Shown here: positions 14,629-18,507 of the stretch, in pieces
Layout of the letters: every line of letters begins with the position of its first letter
How positions within the stretch are numbered: position 1 is the first letter of the stretch
Source: Ignavibacteria bacterium
Lineage (GTDB): Bacteria; Bacteroidota; Ignavibacteria; Ignavibacteriales; Melioribacteraceae
Direction of reading: 5' to 3'
Assembly (NCBI GenBank): GCA_027347545.1
Contig: DAIEQT010000467.1
Coordinates: 1-18,507, forward strand
DNA: 18,507 nucleotides
The notes under the pieces: generated by a model
Database searches by the model: none
Told to the model about the DNA's origin: nothing
The model's input: the letters and a program-made list of their open reading frames with translations, nothing else
Position numbers and translations under genes: made by a program

Positions 14629-15375
14629 ATGTTGCGCAACAAAATGATAGATAAAAAAATTGGCGCCGAACCTCATTTTAATTGGAGAAGCCATGAACCG
14701 GTTAGATTGGAGGGATTTAGCGATGCCGTTTTTGCTTTCGCTGTAACACTGCTTGTTGTCTCGCTGGAGGTACCAAAAACCTTTGATGAGCTTCTTGAAA
14801 CAATGAGAGGATTTCTGGCTTTTGGGCTTTGCTTCTCACTTCTAATTTGGATTTGGTATAACCAATATCTCTATTTCAGAAGATTCGCCTTAAATAACGG
14901 ATATGTTTTTGCACTCAATGCTCTGTTAATTTTTGTAGTACTCTTTTATATATACCCGCTCAAGTTTTTGTTCATCTTTCTTGCCAATATACCAATGGGA
15001 CTTCTGGGCTGGAGCAATTTAGAAGACTCCCTTAAAATGATTAGACCGGAACAAACCCCCACCCTAATGATAATTTACAGCGCCGGTTATCTTCTCGTAT
15101 TTTTCGTAATGTTTTTACTCTATCTTCACGCGTACAACAAGAGAAACTTTTTAGAATTGAATGCTTCGGAAACCATCGTTACAAAATCTGAAATGCAGTC
15201 CTCAGCACTGAACATGGGCATCGCGTTGCTTTCTATTCTAATTGTGTTGATTGGCGGCGTTGCTTATTCAGCATGGGCTGGTTGGATATACTGCTTAGTA
15301 GGTCCTGCTCTGGCAATTAATGGTACTGTTATGGGCAAAAAGGCAAAACGCGCTGCTGAAATTATTACAAAGTAA
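14629..15375 (+). CDS. TMEM175/DUF1211-family potassium channel homologue
   Basis: 248 residues. The first helix has the family signature R-x-x-x-FSD (Arg26, Phe30-Ser31-Asp32) followed by AVFAFAVTLLVVSLEVP, the pore-lining helix in TMEM175 structures. About six helices are expected: 30-47, 57-77, 90-119, 145-168, 192-214 and 215-235. Bacterial TMEM175 proteins form tetrameric potassium-permeable channels of the inner membrane; the prediction here is by family. It is somewhat longer than the ~200 residues usual for bacterial members because of the loop around 121-144 and a polar N-terminus. AAGG lies eight bases before the ATG at 14629, which supports this start over MIDKK. It is divergent from the kinase gene and 41 bp before the aminopeptidase. 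Confidence 0.85.
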   Translation: MLRNKMIDKKIGAEPHFNWRSHEPVRLEGFSDAVFAFAVTLLVVSLEVPKTFDELLETMRGFLAFGLCFSLLIWIWYNQYLYFRRFALNNGYVFALNALLIFVVLFYIYPLKFLFIFLANIPMGLLGWSNLEDSLKMIRPEQTPTLMIIYSAGYLLVFFVMFLLYLHAYNKRNFLELNASETIVTKSEMQSSALNMGIALLSILIVLIGGVAYSAWAGWIYCLVGPALAINGTVMGKKAKRAAEIITK

Positions 15376-15416
15376 CGCGGTGATACAATTTGTATAACCT
15401 TAGAATGGAAAGCCAA

Positions 15417-17051
15417 ATGAAAAAAGCAGTCTTCTTTTTTATCCTCTTTTCTTCTCTAATTTTTGCGCAGTTTGGTTCTCAAGACTCCGGTGGAAAGTTA
15501 TTACCGGAACAAAAATGTTACGATGTAAAATTCTACGATATTAATCTTACCATTGATCCTGCGGAGAAAGCCATTGGTGGATTTACAACTATAACCGCTG
15601 CCGCCTTAAGCGATCTGCAAACAATTGTGATTGATCTTGATAACACTATGGCAATCAGCGAGCTTACTCGAATATTCCCCGATGGAAACGAAACAGAAAT
15701 CCCATTCAAGCACGAAAACGGAAAAATCAACATAACTTTCCACGGTGTAATTAAACAAGGAGAAATTTTTTCTGTAAAAATTTCTTATGCCGGTGCGCCA
15801 AGAGTTGCCAAGCGCCCGCCCTGGGATGATGGATTCATCTGGTCGAAATCAAAAAGCGGAGATGATTGGGTTACATTAACATGCCAGGGCGGCGGCGCAG
15901 ATATCTGGTTTCCATGTAAAGACCATCCAAGTGATGAAGCAGATTCAGTTGCAACTCATTTTACAGTACCGGCAAATTTGCTTTGTAACGGTTCCGGCAA
16001 ACTTCTTTCTTCTTTAGACAATAAGAACGGAACTAAAACATGGAATTGGTTTTCACACACGCCAATCAATAATTATAATGTGATGTTTTACTTGGGTCAC
16101 TACCATATTATTCGTTATGATTACACAAGTGTAACCGGCGAAACAATTCCTTTTACAGTATGGGTTTTACCGGAAAGTCTGGAAAAAGCAAAAGTTCACG
16201 CGCCTCAGTTTCTTCTGCATATGAAAGTTAACGAGGAAATTCTTGGCCCATATCCTTTTAGAATTGATAAATATTCCGTAGTAGAAACACCTCATCTTGG
16301 AATGGAACATCAGACAGCAATTGCTTATGGTGCCGGATGGAAAAACCATAAAGATTTCCCGTTTGATTGGCTTCATCATCATGAATTTTCTCATGAGTGG
16401 TGGGGCAATTTAGTTACTGTTGCCGATTGGAGCGACTTCTGGATTCACGAAGGAACCGGGACTTACATGCAGCCGCTTTATCTTGAGAGGGTTTTCGGAA
16501 AAGAAATGTATTCAGGATACATGAAAAGCATCAAAAGATTTTCGAACAAACAACCGCTTGCGGTTCGAGGAGAAAGAACGAGCGGTGAAAGTTATAACAA
16601 CGATATTTATTATAAAGGCGCCTGGATTCTTCACACACTGCGCTACTATTTAGGCGATGAAACTTTCTTCAAAGTTTTCCGGCTCTGGGCTTATCCAACA
16701 GAGGCAATGGAGAAAATTAAAACCGGCGCGCAATGCCGCAACGCTACAACCGATGAGTTCTTACAAATGGCAGAAAAAATCTCCGGCAAAAAATTAGATT
16801 GGTTCTGGGAAGTTTACATGCGACAGGCTTCGTTGCCAAAACTTCACTACAAGAAAGAACAAAATAAAATTGTGCTTTGGTGGGAAACAGAAAACAATAT
16901 TCCGTTCCCGCTTCCGGTTGAAGTGAAAACATCTGGTGTAGTTAAACATTTAGATATGCAGAGCGGTAAAGGCGAGCTTACCCTTACTGAAAACGAAGAG
17001 TTTACAATTGACGCGAATGAGCAATTGTTGATGGAGTTAATAAAAGATTAA
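15417..17051 (+). CDS. Secreted M1-family zinc metallopeptidase
   Basis: I choose the ATG at 15417, which gives 544 residues with a clean signal peptide (MKKAVFFFILFSSLIFAQ); the frame could extend upstream to a TTG at 15390, but that would bury the signal. The M1 hallmarks are present: GMEHQ (295-299, the GAMEN equivalent that binds the free N-terminus), zinc motif HEFSH (322-326) followed by WWGN, third ligand Glu345 eighteen residues later, and the transition-state tyrosine in YYKGA (Tyr398). The N-terminal beta domain precedes these. The protein stops about 140 residues after Tyr398, so it lacks the large C-terminal helical domain of full-length M1 enzymes such as PepN. It should remove N-terminal residues from peptides in the periplasm or outside. 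Confidence 0.9.
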   Translation: MKKAVFFFILFSSLIFAQFGSQDSGGKLLPEQKCYDVKFYDINLTIDPAEKAIGGFTTITAAALSDLQTIVIDLDNTMAISELTRIFPDGNETEIPFKHENGKINITFHGVIKQGEIFSVKISYAGAPRVAKRPPWDDGFIWSKSKSGDDWVTLTCQGGGADIWFPCKDHPSDEADSVATHFTVPANLLCNGSGKLLSSLDNKNGTKTWNWFSHTPINNYNVMFYLGHYHIIRYDYTSVTGETIPFTVWVLPESLEKAKVHAPQFLLHMKVNEEILGPYPFRIDKYSVVETPHLGMEHQTAIAYGAGWKNHKDFPFDWLHHHEFSHEWWGNLVTVADWSDFWIHEGTGTYMQPLYLERVFGKEMYSGYMKSIKRFSNKQPLAVRGERTSGESYNNDIYYKGAWILHTLRYYLGDETFFKVFRLWAYPTEAMEKIKTGAQCRNATTDEFLQMAEKISGKKLDWFWEVYMRQASLPKLHYKKEQNKIVLWWETENNIPFPLPVEVKTSGVVKHLDMQSGKGELTLTENEEFTIDANEQLLMELIKD

Positions 17052-17145
17052 TTTTGTTGTGTCCGTTTAGTAAAAAATTTAACCGAAAAGAACACAAAGC
17101 GAAAATTAAACGAATTACAAAGAACACTAAGAAAAGAAGAAAAAC

Positions 17146-17508
17146 ATGAACGAAATATTTATTCTATTATTAATTGGTTTGGCTGCTGGGTTACTTAGCG
17201 GCTTACTTGGTATCGGCGGCGGCATAATAATTATTCCCATGCTGGTTGGATTTTTAGGCTACACACAAAAAGAAGCGCAAGGAACTTCACTCGGCTTGCT
17301 GCTTTTGCCAATTGGCATTTTAGCTGTAATGAATTATTACAAAGCAGGCTACATAAATGTAAAAGCGGTTGGGATTATGGTTGTTACATTTGTGATTGGA
17401 AGTTACTTTTCATCAAAGTATGTTACTTCTCTGCCGGATGCGGCTCTGAAAAAAATCTTTGCAGTGTTCTTGCTCATTTACGCTTTCAAGCTTTTAATGG
17501 AAAAGTAA
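17146..17508 (+). CDS. Half-size TauE/SafE-family membrane permease
   Basis: 120 residues with about four hydrophobic helices (4-20, 22-37, 46-63, 72-90, with a further one at 102-117). The start GLAAGLLSGLLGIGGGIIIIPML (11-33) is the glycine-rich signature of TauE/SafE proteins. Typical members have ~250 residues made of two such halves, so this is a single-repeat form that would have to assemble as a dimer. I find no second half or frameshift in the following 170 bp. The family exports or exchanges sulfur-containing and other organic anions; the substrate is unknown. A purine-rich AAGAAGAAAAAC lies before the ATG. The gap to the upstream peptidase is 94 bp. Confidence 0.8.
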   Translation: MNEIFILLLIGLAAGLLSGLLGIGGGIIIIPMLVGFLGYTQKEAQGTSLGLLLLPIGILAVMNYYKAGYINVKAVGIMVVTFVIGSYFSSKYVTSLPDAALKKIFAVFLLIYAFKLLMEK

Positions 17509-17550
17509 CTGCTGCACAGATCGATAATTTTATGTGGTTTGCTTTATCAT

Positions 17551-17622
17551 GCTCTTGCCCGCCTTGCCTCAGCCCAGCTTCGCCGAAGCGAAAGCGCGGT
17601 GAGCAACGCGAGGCAGGCTCTT
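17551..17622. repeat. GC-rich structured island, possible dispersed repeat
   Basis: This stretch is about two-thirds G+C in AT-rich surroundings. It holds nested inverted repeats: GCCTTGCCTC (17561-17570) pairs with GAGGCAGGC (17610-17618) with one bulged T, and GCTTCG/CGAAGC (17577-17582, 17584-17589) forms an inner hairpin; CTCA and TGAG near 17568 and 17600 add a middle pairing. GCTCTT occurs on both sides (17551-17556, 17617-17622) and could be a target-site duplication. It lies between two plus-strand genes and could also terminate transcription. The absence of any reading frame of note suggests a REP- or MITE-like element. Confidence 0.5.
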
Positions 17623-17680
17623 AACCTTAGTCTTGTTCATTGTGTTAACCAAATAATATTTTTATAGACAGAAGCTCCCC

Positions 17681-18507
17681 ATGAAAAAAACTTTACTCGC
17701 CTTTGTAATACTTTCTGCCACACTCTTCGCGCAAAACAATCTTTGGATTCTATCGGCACCGGCTTACAAAGAGTTTACTAAAATAGACCGCGCCGGAACA
17801 ACAGTAATTCCCAATGGAAGATTTATAACGCCGCTTGGAAAACAAATTACTACAGCGCCGCATCCTTATGGATTGGCATTAAGTCCGGATGGAAATACCG
17901 CAGTTACGGCGAACTCCGGAACGGGTCCGCTGTCTATTACAATCATTAAAAATATTTTGAGTGAGAATCCGCAAGTTATGCAAGTTCCGCCGGGTGCTTC
18001 TACTGATAAAGGCGTTCTTGAATCTGTGTTCATGGGATTAGCAATATCGCCGGATAATAAAATTGTTTACGTAAGCGGCGGGCAAACAAATAAAATTTAC
18101 TTGTTCAATCTTTCTAACGGCCACAAGATTGATTCGATTGACTGCGCGCTTATTGATAAACAAAACGATTACACCAACGGTTACATTGGCGATATGGTTC
18201 TCTCAAAAGATGGGAAAAAACTTTTCGCGGTTGATCAGATTAACTTCAGAATGATTGTGATTGATACGAAGAGCCGGAAGTTAATTCAGAATGTTCCGGT
18301 GGGGCGTTATCCTTTTGGAATTTCCTTATCACCCGACGAGAAAAACATTTTTGTTGCCAACGTTGGAATGTATGAGTACAAGAAGATCAAAATTTTGAAT
18401 GCGAAGAAAAAAGGAATGAACTTTCCTCCATTTGCTTATCTATCGAAGGAATCAGAGAAAGGAATTAAGGATGATGAGTCTGAAGTTCCGGGACTTGGGA
18501 ATCCTTA
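17681..18507 (+). CDS. Secreted YVTN/YncE-like beta-propeller protein, 3' partial
   Basis: The frame is open from the ATG at 17681 to the window end (275 residues, stop not reached). A signal peptide is clear (MKKTLLAFVILSATLFAQ). Repeated propeller strands follow, each built around a [LS]SPDG/SPDN motif: GLALSPDGNTAVTAN, GLAISPDNKIVYVSGG, DMVLSKDGKKLFAVDQ and GISLSPDEKNIFVANVG. The last visible part (FPPFAYLSKESEKG..., then EVPGLGNP) resembles what I recall from long proteins annotated as bifunctional YncE/alkaline phosphatase family, in which a phosphoesterase domain follows the propeller. If so, the missing part is the catalytic half. The propeller call is solid; the phosphatase half is inference. 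A weak AGAAG precedes the ATG. Confidence 0.78.
   Translation, partial: MKKTLLAFVILSATLFAQNNLWILSAPAYKEFTKIDRAGTTVIPNGRFITPLGKQITTAPHPYGLALSPDGNTAVTANSGTGPLSITIIKNILSENPQVMQVPPGASTDKGVLESVFMGLAISPDNKIVYVSGGQTNKIYLFNLSNGHKIDSIDCALIDKQNDYTNGYIGDMVLSKDGKKLFAVDQINFRMIVIDTKSRKLIQNVPVGRYPFGISLSPDEKNIFVANVGMYEYKKIKILNAKKKGMNFPPFAYLSKESEKGIKDDESEVPGLGNP

Noticed and set aside
15390..15416. TTG start for the M1 peptidase
   Set aside because: It places extra polar residues before a normal signal peptide; the ATG at 15417 is better.

Overview
The window looks like chromosomal DNA from a free-living Gram-negative bacterium of the Bacteroidota/Chlorobi side, most likely an Ignavibacteria-type lineage. 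This is inference. It rests on AT-rich coding sequence, a Ton operon with two consecutive exbD genes, a GH92 alpha-mannosidase, secreted proteins whose signal peptides end in Phe-Ala-Gln, and clear Shine-Dalgarno sequences in the Ton operon, which many Bacteroidetes lack. I see no rRNA, tRNA, CRISPR array, transposase or phage gene. This is a mostly ordinary chromosomal region with several small, under-described elements.

Layout. (a) 1-1699, plus: the 3' part of a large mannosidase carrying the end of a GH92 domain joined to a complete GH47 domain; it ends at a bidirectional terminator (1701-1741). (b) 1772-3754, minus: a 40-aa single-pass membrane protein followed by the Kup potassium transporter. 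(c) 3952-5364, plus: an APC-family amino acid permease. (d) 5395-14525, minus: an unbroken run of eleven genes. It begins with a sensor kinase and an NtrC-type sigma-54 activator whose stop and start codons abut. After a 176-bp gap holding inverted repeats and a -24-like box come exbB, exbD, exbD, tonB, a 73-aa two-helix membrane protein, a PstS-like lipoprotein and a TPR protein. These are followed, after a hairpin that encloses the TPR stop codon, by inorganic pyrophosphatase and a 45-aa single-pass membrane protein. (e) 14629-18507, plus: a TMEM175/DUF1211 potassium channel homologue, a secreted M1-family metallopeptidase, a half-size TauE/SafE permease, a GC-rich structured island, and the start of a secreted YVTN beta-propeller protein that runs off the end.

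How the genes may work together. ExbB, two ExbD and TonB form an inner-membrane motor that uses the proton gradient to drive outer-membrane transport. The PstS-like lipoprotein, the two-helix protein and the periplasmic TPR protein are packed into the same transcription unit, so they are probably extra parts of that machine or of what it drives, not of a classical Pst ABC importer, whose permease and ATPase genes are absent. The kinase/regulator pair lies just upstream on the same strand. Paired CATTTCA/TGAAATG sites about 80-110 bp upstream of a TGGCAC box suggest, without proving, that it controls the Ton operon. A 20-bp near-palindrome sits in the divergent promoter region between the kinase and the TMEM175 gene. 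The strongest leads are the GH92-GH47 fusion, the extended Ton operon, the two tiny membrane proteins beside kup and ppa, the operator-like arrays, and the GC-rich island at 17551-17622.
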